This document shows, piece by piece, positions 1-6,914 of a stretch of DNA of 21,469 nt. Both the position numbers and the translations under genes were made by a program. The DNA comes from Proteobacteria bacterium SG_bin4 (GTDB lineage: Bacteria > Pseudomonadota > Gammaproteobacteria > Burkholderiales > Nitrosomonadaceae). The DNA is taken from contig LWDH01000050.1 in the NCBI GenBank assembly GCA_002083395.1, positions 1 to 21,469 on the forward strand. Direction: 5' to 3'. Under the pieces are notes generated by a model. It did not search any database and had not been told where the DNA came from. It worked only from the letters and a program-made list of their open reading frames with translations. Each line of letters starts with the position of its first letter. Within the stretch, counting starts at the first letter, position 1.

Positions 1-9
1 TTTTTCGCA

Positions 10-685
10 AATTCAATTTCGAAGTGCAACACCTGACGGTGATTGGGTATAGCGCACCGTTTTTCCGAAGAATATCTCAAACGGGGTTCTGAATCCAAGC
101 ACCTTGCGCAGCCGATGATTGAGTCTATTCACTGCCCACTGAACTTGTTCCGGGGTAACTTCAATCAACTCCATTCCCTTGGGGCCGGGCGTTCGTGAAT
201 GCCGATCCGGTTCCTGATCATGCTCCGGCGCTTGTCTTCATAAATGTGCACGTAGGCCGTCTCATGGCTGATTCTCAACCCGCATTCCAGCGCAAGCCGG
301 CAAGATGCGTGTTCTGGACTCATGATTCAACCGGATCAACCGTTTAATTTCCGCCCATTCCGGCAATGAGAAACGTTGTGCGTTGACACATTTCTTCCGG
401 CGTTCATCCCGTAATTCCTGTGCCTGCTTGGGATGCCAGCCGCGACGGCCTTTGTTTCGTCCAGATTCCCGGGATACCGTCGGCTTGTCTACGCCCACTT
501 CATCCGCAATTTGCGTTTGGTTCAAGCCCGCTTTCTTCAAACCGGAAATCTGCTATCGTTGCTCTCGGGTGAGCTGCTTGTAGTGCCTCATCTGCGCTCC
601 TTTTACTTGGCCGTATAAGCAGCTCCGGTACTATCGCAGCTTGCCTATATACTTCCTCACAAAAGTTGCATTTCAATGTTGAATC
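10..685 (-). mobile_element. Decayed IS30-family insertion sequence with both terminal inverted repeats
   Basis: The two ends are imperfect inverted repeats: 10-35 read inward and 685-660 read inward on the other strand agree at 18 of 26 positions, sharing ATTCAA and TGCAAC blocks. Between them lies a broken IS30-type transposase gene on the minus strand. The element is about 676 bp, against roughly 1.0-1.1 kb usual for the family, so several hundred bases have been lost internally. The exact outer boundaries and a target duplication cannot be fixed because the window starts only nine bases beyond the left repeat. Confidence 0.8.
13..591 (-). pseudogene. IS30-family transposase remnant
   Basis: This is the inactive remains of a DDE transposase. 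The original start is the ATG at 591, with a GGAG ribosome-binding site at 600-597, and the protein opens MRHYKQLTREQR. An in-frame TAG at 555-553 replaces the tyrosine expected in the family's EQRYQI motif. After it the helix-turn-helix region is readable (QTQIADEVGVDKPTVSRE). A frameshift near 320-327 moves the reading into a frame giving SPEHASCRLALECGLRISHE and then YVHIYEDKR. Two internal losses follow, one near 205-240 after DKR and one near 176-190. The catalytic DDE core is therefore missing. The C-terminal end (VTPEQVQWAVNRLNHR, then RKVLGFRTPFEIFFGKTVRY) resumes in frame and stops at 15-13. Nonsense, frameshift and deletions together make it certainly non-functional. Assignment to IS30 rests on the N- and C-terminal signatures. 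Confidence 0.88.
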
Positions 686-717
686 CGCCTGCTACAGGGA
701 AAAGCAGAAATTCCAGA

Positions 718-1320
718 TTAATCGGTAAGCCAGCGCGTTCTGACGTCGTCGCGATTGAGTGCCAGCCACTGTAATGCGATGATTGCGCTGGCGGCGGTGA
801 TTTTTCCGGATTTCAGGAGTGCCATCGCGGTATCAAAGGTGACGACATGCACTTTGATGTCTTCGCCTTCTTCAGTAACCCCATGCACGCCATCGGCAGT
901 GGTTGCATCGGTACGGCCGCAAAATAGCGCGATGCGTTCCGTGGTGCCGCCGGGGCTTACGAGGAAATCGTAGAGCGGAATCAAATCGGTGATGATGCAG
1001 CCGGATTCTTCGATACTTTCGCGTTTGACCACTGCTTCGGCGGTTTCACCGGTTTCGATCATGCCGGCGACGATTTCCATTAACCAGGGGCCACCGGGCG
1101 CATCGATTGCACCAGGGCGGAATTGTTCGATCAACACGATTTCATCCCGGACGGGATCATAGGGCAACACAGCCGCTGCGTGGCCGCGTTCAAACATTTC
1201 CCGCGTCAGCAAAGGACTCCAATCACCACTGAAAAGCCGGTGACGGAGGCGGTATTTCTCCAGGCGGAAGAATCCTTGATAACAAACTGTTTTTTCGATA
1301 ACTTCTACATCTTTTGTCAT
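718..1320 (-). CDS. nudF: ADP-ribose pyrophosphatase, Nudix hydrolase (NudF type)
   Basis: The 200-residue protein is predicted to hydrolyse ADP-ribose to AMP and ribose 5-phosphate in the cytoplasm, limiting free ADP-ribose. A complete Nudix box is visible at about residues 86-107: G86, E92, then R100-E101 and E104-E105 with G107, matching GX5EX7REUXEEXGU. The N-terminal dimerisation region with FFRLEKYRLRHRLF and the VLIEQFRPG segment are typical of the ADP-ribose pyrophosphatase subfamily, as is the length of about 200 residues. The ATG start at 1320 is preceded by AAGGA at 1334-1330. The gene lies 72 bp downstream of the acidic-protein gene in the same direction, so they may be co-transcribed. 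The family is certain; the exact substrate is inferred from subfamily resemblance. Confidence 0.87.
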   Translation of the reverse strand: MTKDVEVIEKTVCYQGFFRLEKYRLRHRLFSGDWSPLLTREMFERGHAAAVLPYDPVRDEIVLIEQFRPGAIDAPGGPWLMEIVAGMIETGETAEAVVKRESIEESGCIITDLIPLYDFLVSPGGTTERIALFCGRTDATTADGVHGVTEEGEDIKVHVVTFDTAMALLKSGKITAASAIIALQWLALNRDDVRTRWLTD

Positions 1321-1392
1321 TGCGGCAATCCTTACGGCGCAGTTTATGTTACGCTGCGTCAGTAAGCGACAATGACATGCCGGATCTGGGTA

Positions 1393-1620
1393 CTAACGCA
1401 TTCCTAGCGTATCCATGCCGATATCATCATCCTCATCAACTTCGATATCTACATCGGCGCTATCGTCGTAATCATCTTTGACGGTTTCATATTCGTCAAT
1501 GATTTTTGCGAGCTTTCCGCGTGGAATCTTGTCTTCGACGATCAGTTCTTCGTCGTCAGTCAAGTTATCAATGGGATAAAATCCGTCGTCATCGTCAAAC
1601 GATAGTTCTTTGATCATCAT
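1393..1620 (-). CDS. Small highly acidic protein of unknown function
   Basis: I do not recognise this 75-residue protein. By my count 28 residues are Asp or Glu and only 7 are Lys or Arg, giving a strong net negative charge. The acidic residues cluster at the start (FDDDDG) and in the C-terminal third (DDYDDSADVDIEVDEDDD), around a less acidic middle (PRGKLAKIIDEYE). There is no cysteine, signal peptide or membrane segment. A strong GGAGG site at 1628-1624 supports real translation. Two ATG codons are adjacent; the second (1617) has the better spacing of six bases, so the true protein may lack the first Met. It is co-oriented with nudF 72 bp downstream. A nucleic-acid mimic or a metal-binding or chaperone-like acidic protein are possibilities only. 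Confidence 0.7.
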   Translation of the reverse strand: MMIKELSFDDDDGFYPIDNLTDDEELIVEDKIPRGKLAKIIDEYETVKDDYDDSADVDIEVDEDDDIGMDTLGMR

Positions 1621-1721
1621 TAACCTCCATACAAATTGATTGAAGAGATGTTATTGAATCACACTGCATTGCTACGTAACGGTTAATAAAATATGGTTTT
1701 TCCCGGTATTTTCAAGCTTTA

Positions 1722-1749
1722 TTAATAGTAACGGATCTATCAACATCAA
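1722..1749 (-). promoter_or_regulatory. Candidate sigma70-type promoter for the acidic protein gene
   Basis: On the minus strand, TTGATG (1749-1744) and TATTAA (1727-1722) are separated by 16 bases. Each matches its consensus at four of six positions. An 8-bp inverted repeat (1729-1736 and 1749-1756) overlaps this promoter. The call is from sequence resemblance only. Confidence 0.3.
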
Positions 1750-1756
1750 TCCGTTA
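1729..1756. promoter_or_regulatory. Inverted repeat in divergent intergenic region, possible operator
   Basis: TAACGGAT at 1729-1736 and ATCCGTTA at 1749-1756 form a perfect 8-bp inverted repeat with a 12-base spacer. A further direct copy of the core, GTAACGG, lies at 1676-1682, and GTAACGG also begins the first arm (1728-1734). The sites sit between two divergently transcribed genes and overlap a candidate promoter, so a dimeric regulator site is plausible. No T-tract follows on either strand, which argues against a terminator. Confidence 0.35.
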
Positions 1757-1796
1757 TATTTGTCACTTAAATTATCATTTTGTTCGTTTTATTGAG

Positions 1797-2366
1797 ATGC
1801 AGCAATCGTTAAAAAATATTTGTAATATTCTGATTTATGCAACAGTTGTTGGTTTAATTTCGCTGTTGTATTTTTTCTATGCCTACGCGGTTCATCCGAT
1901 TCCCGAAGAACGCGAGACTTTTCTGACTGAAATTGGCGAAGTATTTGGAAAATCCGGTTTGGCGTTGTTAATTTTTATCTATTGCCGTACTTTGCTCAAA
2001 TTGGCGCTTGGACAGGGAAGGCTGGCGCAGCGCCTGCTCCCGGATTATGTGCCACCGGTGGATTCGACGCATTTGAATCGTTTGCTGATTTGGTTGAACC
2101 GCACCCATATTTATTTCGGCATCGCGGCGGTGGCGGTGATTTTGCTGCACATTGCGCTGATGGGTTTTTCGCGTTACAGCCATATACTGTTTTTCCCTGC
2201 GCTGCTCGGACTAGTGATCTGGCAAGGTGTTTTCGGGATGTTTCTGACGCTGCGCTATTCGCCGGTGGAGTTAAAGAAGTTTTCCTATTGGGTGCACGCG
2301 CAGTTTGTTACCGGTATCGCTATCGGGATTTTCGCACTGCTAGGTCATTTGCTGATCGACGATTGA
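1797..2366 (+). CDS. Four-helix membrane protein, ferric reductase/cytochrome b-like
   Basis: The 189-residue protein is an integral inner-membrane protein with hydrophobic segments at about residues 9-31, 52-71, 106-126, 129-151 and 168-186. Histidines fall inside or at the ends of helices: H104 and H118 are separated by 13 residues (RTHIYFGIAAVAVILLHIAL), and H167 and H184 lie on the last helix. An H-X13-H spacing on one helix facing a second two-histidine helix is the usual arrangement for two b-type haems in ferric reductase-like and cytochrome b proteins. An electron-transfer role is therefore inferred, but no NAD- or flavin-binding domain is present. The ATG at 1797 has no clear ribosome-binding site. 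It is divergent from the acidic-protein gene. Confidence 0.65.
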   Translation: MQQSLKNICNILIYATVVGLISLLYFFYAYAVHPIPEERETFLTEIGEVFGKSGLALLIFIYCRTLLKLALGQGRLAQRLLPDYVPPVDSTHLNRLLIWLNRTHIYFGIAAVAVILLHIALMGFSRYSHILFFPALLGLVIWQGVFGMFLTLRYSPVELKKFSYWVHAQFVTGIAIGIFALLGHLLIDD

Positions 2367-2379
2367 GCAGATGATCTGC
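2367..2379. other. Short palindrome just after a stop codon
   Basis: GCAGATGATCTGC is a perfect 13-base palindrome around a central G, starting immediately after the TGA of the membrane-protein gene. It is too tight to fold as a hairpin with a loop and has no T-tract, so a protein-binding site or chance are more likely than a terminator. Confidence 0.25.
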
Positions 2380-2539
2380 CGGGATGCTGCACGAAATGCA
2401 ATCTTCTGTTGCGTCGCCGGCCAGACAGTCAGAAGCGGATAATTATCATCTTTGTTCCGGTACAGTGTATGATCTTATGCGATGCTTTGCTGCAATGCTC
2501 GACGAACAATTAATAAATAATTAATAAGAAAAGAAAATT

Positions 2540-3766
2540 ATGCAGGAGCCCGCCAATATAAAGATCCTGATTTTGGACGATGATACGTTCATGCTCAAGT
2601 TGTTGACCCGGATGCTTGCTAAGTTAGGTTATTCCGCAGTCATGACCTGTGACAACGGCTCCGATGCGTTAAGGAAAATCGATCAGATCGACACGCGGCC
2701 GGATTTGATTTTGCTTGATTTGAATATGCCGGATATGGATGGCATCGAATTTGTCCGCTATCTGGTTGATCGCGATTATCATGGAAAGCTGATTCTGGTC
2801 AGCGGTGAGGACGAGCGGATGTTGCGTACCGCCGAGAAGTTGGTGCAGGCGCATAAAATTCCGATGTTAGGCTATTTGCACAAACCCGTGGATCCGGACA
2901 AATTATCGGAATTTCTGCAAAAATGCACCGATAGCACTGCAGATTCACCGTTGCCGGTGGATAAAACTTATAGCGCTGCAGATATTCAATCAGCCATTAC
3001 CAATCAGGAATTAGTCAATTACTATCAACCGAAAGTCTCAGTTGTCAGCGGCGAGGTGATCGGAGTGGAAACACTGGTGCGCTGGCATCATCCGCAAGAC
3101 GGAATCATCACACCGAACCGGTTTATACATATCGCCGAAGCGAATAACTTGATTGATGATCTGACACGTCTGGTACTGACGCAAGCGATTATCCAAGCTG
3201 GGAAATGGCATCAAGAAGGGCAAACCCTGCGCGTATCCATCAATGTCACCATGGATAATCTGGCTTCTTTGGATTTTCAAGACATGGTGGTTAATCTGGT
3301 CAATGAGAATAATCTGCCGCCGCAAAAAATTGTGATTGAAATCACTGAAAGCCAAGTGATGGGGGCGGATGCGCGGGTGCCGCTGGAGATTTTGACCCGC
3401 TTGCGGCTGAAACGCTTTCATTTGTCGATCGATGATTTTGGCACAGGCCATTCCTCATTAGCGCAATTGCGGGATATTCCATTCAATGAGCTGAAGATTG
3501 ATCAGGGATTTGTGCATCGCGCATGGCAGGACGATACTTTGCGCGCGATTTACGATGCCAGTCTGGCGATGGGCAAGCAATTGGGGATGGATATCGTGGC
3601 TGAAGGCGTGGAAGACCGGAATGACTGGGAGCTTTTACGGCAAACGGGTTGTGATATGGCGCAAGGAAACTTTATTTCCGAGCCATTGTTACCTGCTGAC
3701 CTCCCGATCTGGCAGCAAGCCTGGCATCAACGAGTGCTTGATGAACTGAAAATAGATTCCGAATAA
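2540..3766 (+). CDS. Response regulator with EAL c-di-GMP phosphodiesterase output domain
   Basis: The 408-residue protein has a receiver domain (about residues 7-130) and an EAL domain (about 145-395), as in RocR-type regulators. The receiver keeps its acidic pocket D13/D14, phospho-acceptor D60, S88 and K115. The EAL domain should cut cyclic di-GMP to pGpG. Its signature reads ETL (E177-T178-L179) instead of EAL, but the expected metal- and substrate-contacting residues are present: E177, N235, E267, D298-D299 (IDDFGTG), K319, E355 (VAEGVED) and Q375. Activity is therefore likely. No GGDEF domain, membrane segment or adjacent sensor kinase gene is seen, so it is an orphan regulator. The ATG start at 2540 is preceded by a purine-rich AAGAAAAG stretch. 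It follows the membrane-protein gene by 173 bp and probably has its own promoter. Confidence 0.92.
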   Translation: MQEPANIKILILDDDTFMLKLLTRMLAKLGYSAVMTCDNGSDALRKIDQIDTRPDLILLDLNMPDMDGIEFVRYLVDRDYHGKLILVSGEDERMLRTAEKLVQAHKIPMLGYLHKPVDPDKLSEFLQKCTDSTADSPLPVDKTYSAADIQSAITNQELVNYYQPKVSVVSGEVIGVETLVRWHHPQDGIITPNRFIHIAEANNLIDDLTRLVLTQAIIQAGKWHQEGQTLRVSINVTMDNLASLDFQDMVVNLVNENNLPPQKIVIEITESQVMGADARVPLEILTRLRLKRFHLSIDDFGTGHSSLAQLRDIPFNELKIDQGFVHRAWQDDTLRAIYDASLAMGKQLGMDIVAEGVEDRNDWELLRQTGCDMAQGNFISEPLLPADLPIWQQAWHQRVLDELKIDSE

Positions 3767-3823
3767 CCAGATAACTATCGACCTGGTCGGACACAACGGC
3801 TAACTTGGATTTTGGCCGGTAGG

Positions 3824-3858
3824 CTCTAGGCTAACAGATTGTTTCTACCAGCCTAGAG
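3824..3858. terminator. Perfect 9-bp stem between convergent genes, possible bidirectional terminator
   Basis: CTCTAGGCT at 3824-3832 and AGCCTAGAG at 3850-3858 are perfect complements around a 17-base loop. The site lies between the 3' ends of the plus-strand REC-EAL gene and the minus-strand rpmG gene, where a shared terminator would be expected. There is no T-run on either side, so it is not a classical intrinsic terminator. Confidence 0.4.
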
Positions 3859-3889
3859 TGGAACCTGAAAATTACGAATTACTGCGCAA

Positions 3890-4045
3890 TTATTTAAGTT
3901 TGGTTTCTTTGTATTTCACATGCTTCCGGACAACCGGATCGAATTTCATGATCTCTAATTTTTCTGGTTTTGCCCGTTTATTCTTGGTCGTTGTATAGAA
4001 ATGACCTGTGCCGGCAGAAGATTCAAGTTTAATTTTTTCACGCAT
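3890..4045 (-). CDS. rpmG: 50S ribosomal protein L33
   Basis: The reading frame encodes 51 residues starting MREKIKLESSAGTGHFYTTT and ending VKYKETKLK, which is the full-length L33 pattern including the TTKNKRAKPEKLEIMKFDP core. L33 is a small protein of the large ribosomal subunit located near the E site. No CXXC zinc ribbon is present, so this is the zinc-independent (C-minus) form. The ATG at 4045 is preceded by a short GGAA site. The gene lies 42 bp downstream of rpmB and is almost certainly in the same transcript. Confidence 0.95.
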   Translation of the reverse strand: MREKIKLESSAGTGHFYTTTKNKRAKPEKLEIMKFDPVVRKHVKYKETKLK

Positions 4046-4087
4046 TCCGATGAGTTCCTAACTTGTCAGTGATTATTACGAGTCTTA

Positions 4088-4324
4088 TTAAGCGCATTTG
4101 CCTTCAGCACGCAACTTTGCCAACACAACTTCAATGCCGTTTTTATCGATCGTTCGCAGCGCTGCGTTAGTTAACCGCAAGCTTACCCAGCGTTTTTCGC
4201 TTTCGAGCCAGAATCTGCGCCGTTGCAGATTTGGCAAAAAACGTCTTTTGGTTTTGTTGTTTGCATGAGATACGTTGTGGCCAGACATCGGTTTTTTACC
4301 CGTTACTTCACATACTCGTGCCAT
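4088..4324 (-). CDS. rpmB: 50S ribosomal protein L28
   Basis: The 78-residue protein is of normal L28 length and opens with MARVCEVTGKKPMSGHNVSH, the conserved N-terminus, followed by NNKTKRRFLPNLQRRRFW and the RLTNAALRTIDKNGI segment. It is a basic component of the large ribosomal subunit. Only one of the zinc-ligand cysteines of the four-cysteine form is present, so it is the zinc-free type. A GGAG site at 4339-4336 precedes the ATG at 4324. It is followed by rpmG, and radC ends 60 bp upstream; a promoter lies in that gap. The order radC-rpmB-rpmG is the same as in Escherichia coli. Confidence 0.97.
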   Translation of the reverse strand: MARVCEVTGKKPMSGHNVSHANNKTKRRFLPNLQRRRFWLESEKRWVSLRLTNAALRTIDKNGIEVVLAKLRAEGKCA

Positions 4325-4358
4325 GATGATGCACTCTCCAATAATTCTAAAAGCTTAA

Positions 4359-4388
4359 ATTATATCCTGATTTGATCAGTTTGCTCAA
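4359..4388 (-). promoter_or_regulatory. Candidate promoter of rpmB-rpmG
   Basis: On the minus strand a perfect TATAAT (4364-4359) lies 18 bases after TTGAGC (4388-4383). The -35 box matches the consensus at four of six positions and overlaps the last codon and stop of radC. It is placed to drive rpmB, whose ATG is about 35 bases downstream of the -10 box. Confidence 0.5.
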
Positions 4389-5059
4389 ATTAAATCATGT
4401 TCGGCAAATGACAAAGCGGCACCATTACCAATTATGAAATGATCGAGAACTTTGACGTCGATGAATGCTAAGGCTTGTTTGAGTGATTGTGTCAGAATTT
4501 TGTCGGCATGGCTCGGTTCGGCTACACCGGAAGGGTGGTTGTGTGCAAAGATGATTGCAGCCGCATTGTGATGGAGCGCGCGTTTTATTATTTCCCGAGG
4601 ATAAACGCTTGTTTGTGTTAATGTTCCACTGAAGAGTTCTTCGGTAGCGATCGCATGATTTTTGGCATCCAGAAAGATGCCGATGAAAACTTCGTGTTGT
4701 TTGTTGGCGAGCATCAGTCGAAGAAAATCTCGTACCAACGCGGGCGAACTCATGGTGTTTCCATTTTTCAGTTCTTCACTGAGGGCACGGCGAGCCATTT
4801 CCAGAACCGCTTGTAATTGCGCATACTTTGCAATTCCCATTCCGGGTATCTGGCAAAAATTGGTTTGGTTGGCAGCAAAAATACCGGTTAAATTGCCGAA
4901 GTGCGATAGTAATTCTCTTGAGAGATCGACAGCACTTTTGCCCGTGATACCCGTACGCAAGAAAATGGCTAATAGTTCTGCATCCGAAAGCGCGTTAACA
5001 CCTTTTTGCAGTAGTTTTTCCCGAGGACGTTCCGATAGGGGCCAATGGGTGATTGCCAT
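4385..5059 (-). CDS. radC: RadC family JAB/MPN domain protein
   Basis: The 224-residue protein has an N-terminal helix-hairpin-helix-like region (about residues 1-95, including ALSDAELLAIFLRTG and IPGMGIAKYAQLQ) and a C-terminal JAMM metalloprotease-like domain. The metal motif reads H173-N-H175-P-S-G with D186, preceded by an acidic residue in EELFSG (about 140-145). The family is widespread, but its role is unsettled; despite the name, direct evidence for DNA repair is weak. Length and both signatures are intact. The ATG at 5059 lacks a strong ribosome-binding site. It is divergent from coaBC and directly upstream of rpmB-rpmG, the same arrangement as in many proteobacteria. Confidence 0.93.
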   Translation of the reverse strand: MAITHWPLSERPREKLLQKGVNALSDAELLAIFLRTGITGKSAVDLSRELLSHFGNLTGIFAANQTNFCQIPGMGIAKYAQLQAVLEMARRALSEELKNGNTMSSPALVRDFLRLMLANKQHEVFIGIFLDAKNHAIATEELFSGTLTQTSVYPREIIKRALHHNAAAIIFAHNHPSGVAEPSHADKILTQSLKQALAFIDVKVLDHFIIGNGAALSFAEHDLI

Positions 5060-5111
5060 AAGTTAGTTTTATGATATTAATATTTCTTAAATTTTATGAA
5101 GTGCTGGGAAA

Positions 5112-5140
5112 TTGCCTTTTTTCAGTTAGCGGCACACAAT
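5112..5140 (+). promoter_or_regulatory. Candidate promoter of coaBC-dut
   Basis: TTGCCT (5112-5117) and CACAAT (5135-5140) are 17 bases apart, each matching the sigma70 consensus at four of six positions. The overlapping AATATA at 5138-5143 could also serve as a -10. It lies about 88 bp before the coaBC start. Evidence is sequence resemblance only. Confidence 0.3.
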
Positions 5141-5227
5141 ATAGGGAAATTGAACACTTTCGGACGTATTGGTTTTTATGCAATTGATGCCATTTAGAGC
5201 GTTGATGAACAAAGGTAATTTTATTTC

Positions 5228-6436
5228 ATGACAATTCTGGTTTCCGCCGAATCTGTAAAACATATCGTGTTGGGTGTTACCGGCGGAGTAGCTGCCTATA
5301 AATCTGCAGAATTAGCGCGCCTGCTAACGCAGAATGGCGTCGAGGTACAAACGGTTATGACCGAAGCGGCTTGTCAATTTGTAGCCCCGGCGACTTTCCA
5401 ATCGTTAACCGGACGTCCGGTTTATACAAATTTGTGGAAGACCAATGCCAGTTATAACATGGCGCACATCAATCTATCCCGTGACGCCGACATGATCTTG
5501 GTGGCTCCTGCAAGCGCTGATTTTATTGCAAAAATTGCCAATGGCCTGGCCGATGATTTACTCTCGACGCTATGTTTGGCGCGTGATTGCCAATTGCTGA
5601 TTGCGCCGGCAATGAACCGCCAAATGTGGGAACACCCGGCGACACAGCGTAATGTAGACCGGCTACGGCGCGATGGGGTGAAAATTCTAGGACCGGCCAG
5701 CGGTGAACAAGCGTGTGGCGAGATTGGCATGGGGCGGATGCTCGAAGTGAGTGAATTGCTGCAAACTGTGCAAGGTTCTTTGCTAGGCAATCAGCTCTTG
5801 GCCGGGAAAAAGATTTTGATTACTGCCGGACCGACCTACGAAGCGATTGATGCTGTACGTGGCATCACCAACAAAAGCTCCGGGAAGATGGGGTATGCGG
5901 TTGCTCAAGCGGCAGTAGAGGCCGGCGCATCGGTTACGCTGATTTCCGGACAAACTTGCCTGGCGCCGCCCGCTGTCGACAAGTTTTTAGCGGTAGTGAG
6001 CGCTGACGATATGCTGCAGGCAGTCCAGGCTGAGGTTGCGCAGACCGATATCTTTATCAGTGTCGCTGCCGTGGCCGATTATCGTCCGGTGAAAACCAGT
6101 CAGCAAAAAATAAAAAAATCGGCAAATCATCTGACCCTTGAGTTGCGCCCTAATCCGGATATTTTATTGTGGGTGGCAAATCTTCCAGAACCGCCATTTT
6201 GCGTGGGCTTTGCAGCGGAAACCGATGATCTCGGACAAAATGCCGCAACCAAGCGCGCGCAAAAGAGATTGCCTTTATTGGCGGCAAATTTGGCGCAGGA
6301 AGCCATCGGTTCTGATGAAAGCGAATTGGTTTTGTTTGATGATAGCGGTCAGCATGTGCTGCCCAAAGCCCCCAAAATCGTACAGGCCCGGCTTTTGATA
6401 AACCATATTCAGTTACTTTATAACCAGAAACACTAA
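5228..6436 (+). CDS. coaBC: Bifunctional phosphopantothenoylcysteine decarboxylase/phosphopantothenate-cysteine ligase
   Basis: The 402-residue protein carries out two steps of coenzyme A synthesis: joining 4'-phosphopantothenate to cysteine (CoaB, using CTP) and decarboxylating the product to 4'-phosphopantetheine (CoaC, FMN-dependent). The N-terminal CoaC domain (about 1-185) shows the flavin-binding start GVTGGVAAYKSAELARLL, active-site His80 (MAHINLSRDAD), PAMN at 127-130 and the flap cysteine C163 in ACGEIGMGRM. The C-terminal CoaB domain (about 190-400) shows ITAGPTYEAIDAVRGITN followed by SSGKMG, then GFAAETDD. Length is normal. The ATG at 5228 has no good ribosome-binding site but is well placed relative to the first strand. 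dut follows after five bases, so the two form an operon. Confidence 0.97.
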   Translation: MTILVSAESVKHIVLGVTGGVAAYKSAELARLLTQNGVEVQTVMTEAACQFVAPATFQSLTGRPVYTNLWKTNASYNMAHINLSRDADMILVAPASADFIAKIANGLADDLLSTLCLARDCQLLIAPAMNRQMWEHPATQRNVDRLRRDGVKILGPASGEQACGEIGMGRMLEVSELLQTVQGSLLGNQLLAGKKILITAGPTYEAIDAVRGITNKSSGKMGYAVAQAAVEAGASVTLISGQTCLAPPAVDKFLAVVSADDMLQAVQAEVAQTDIFISVAAVADYRPVKTSQQKIKKSANHLTLELRPNPDILLWVANLPEPPFCVGFAAETDDLGQNAATKRAQKRLPLLAANLAQEAIGSDESELVLFDDSGQHVLPKAPKIVQARLLINHIQLLYNQKH

Positions 6437-6441
6437 AAAAC

Positions 6442-6891
6442 ATGAAAAAGATCGATATCAAAATTCTTGATCAACGTATACGTGAGCAGCTTCCGGCTTA
6501 TGCGACACCAGGTTCGGCAGGGTTGGATTTGCGCGCCTGCATTGAACAATCGATGACCATCAATCCGGGAGAGACCTGTCTTATTCCAACAGGGATAGCG
6601 ATGCATCTTGCTGACACCGGGTTAGCCGCTTTGATACTGCCACGTTCCGGGCTTGGGCATAAACATGGAATTGTTCTAGGTAATCTTGTCGGGTTAATTG
6701 ATTCCGACTATCAAGGACAAATTCTGGTTTCATGCTGGAACCGGGGAGACACCGCATTCCATTTGAATCCTATGGAACGTATTGCGCAATTAGTTGTGGT
6801 TCCGGTTATCCAGGTAGCATTCAATTGTGTCGATGATTTCGACCAAAGCCATCGCGGCGCTGACGGCTTTGGCAGCACGGGCAAGCATTGA
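6442..6891 (+). CDS. dut: Deoxyuridine 5'-triphosphate nucleotidohydrolase (dUTPase)
   Basis: The 149-residue enzyme hydrolyses dUTP to dUMP and pyrophosphate, keeping uracil out of DNA and supplying thymidylate synthesis. All five trimeric-dUTPase motifs are present in order: AGLDLRA, PRSGLGHKHGIVLGN, GLIDSDYQGQILVSCWNRG, RIAQLVVVPV and the glycine-rich C-terminal arm RGADGFGSTG. Length is typical. Its ATG lies five bases after the coaBC stop, so translation may be coupled. The coaBC-dut pairing is common in proteobacteria. It is convergent with ffh, whose stop lies 23 bases beyond the dut stop. Confidence 0.98.
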   Translation: MKKIDIKILDQRIREQLPAYATPGSAGLDLRACIEQSMTINPGETCLIPTGIAMHLADTGLAALILPRSGLGHKHGIVLGNLVGLIDSDYQGQILVSCWNRGDTAFHLNPMERIAQLVVVPVIQVAFNCVDDFDQSHRGADGFGSTGKH

Positions 6892-6914
6892 TGCTCGCCT
6901 GCAATGCTGGCAGC

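Noticed and set aside
13..685. Possible active transposon
   Set aside because: The stop at codon 13, the frameshift and the missing catalytic centre rule out a working transposase from this copy.
1982..2374. A 130-codon frame on the plus strand overlapping the four-helix membrane protein
   Set aside because: The overlapping frame gives a low-complexity, glycine- and alanine-rich translation with no domain, while the other frame has clear membrane helices.
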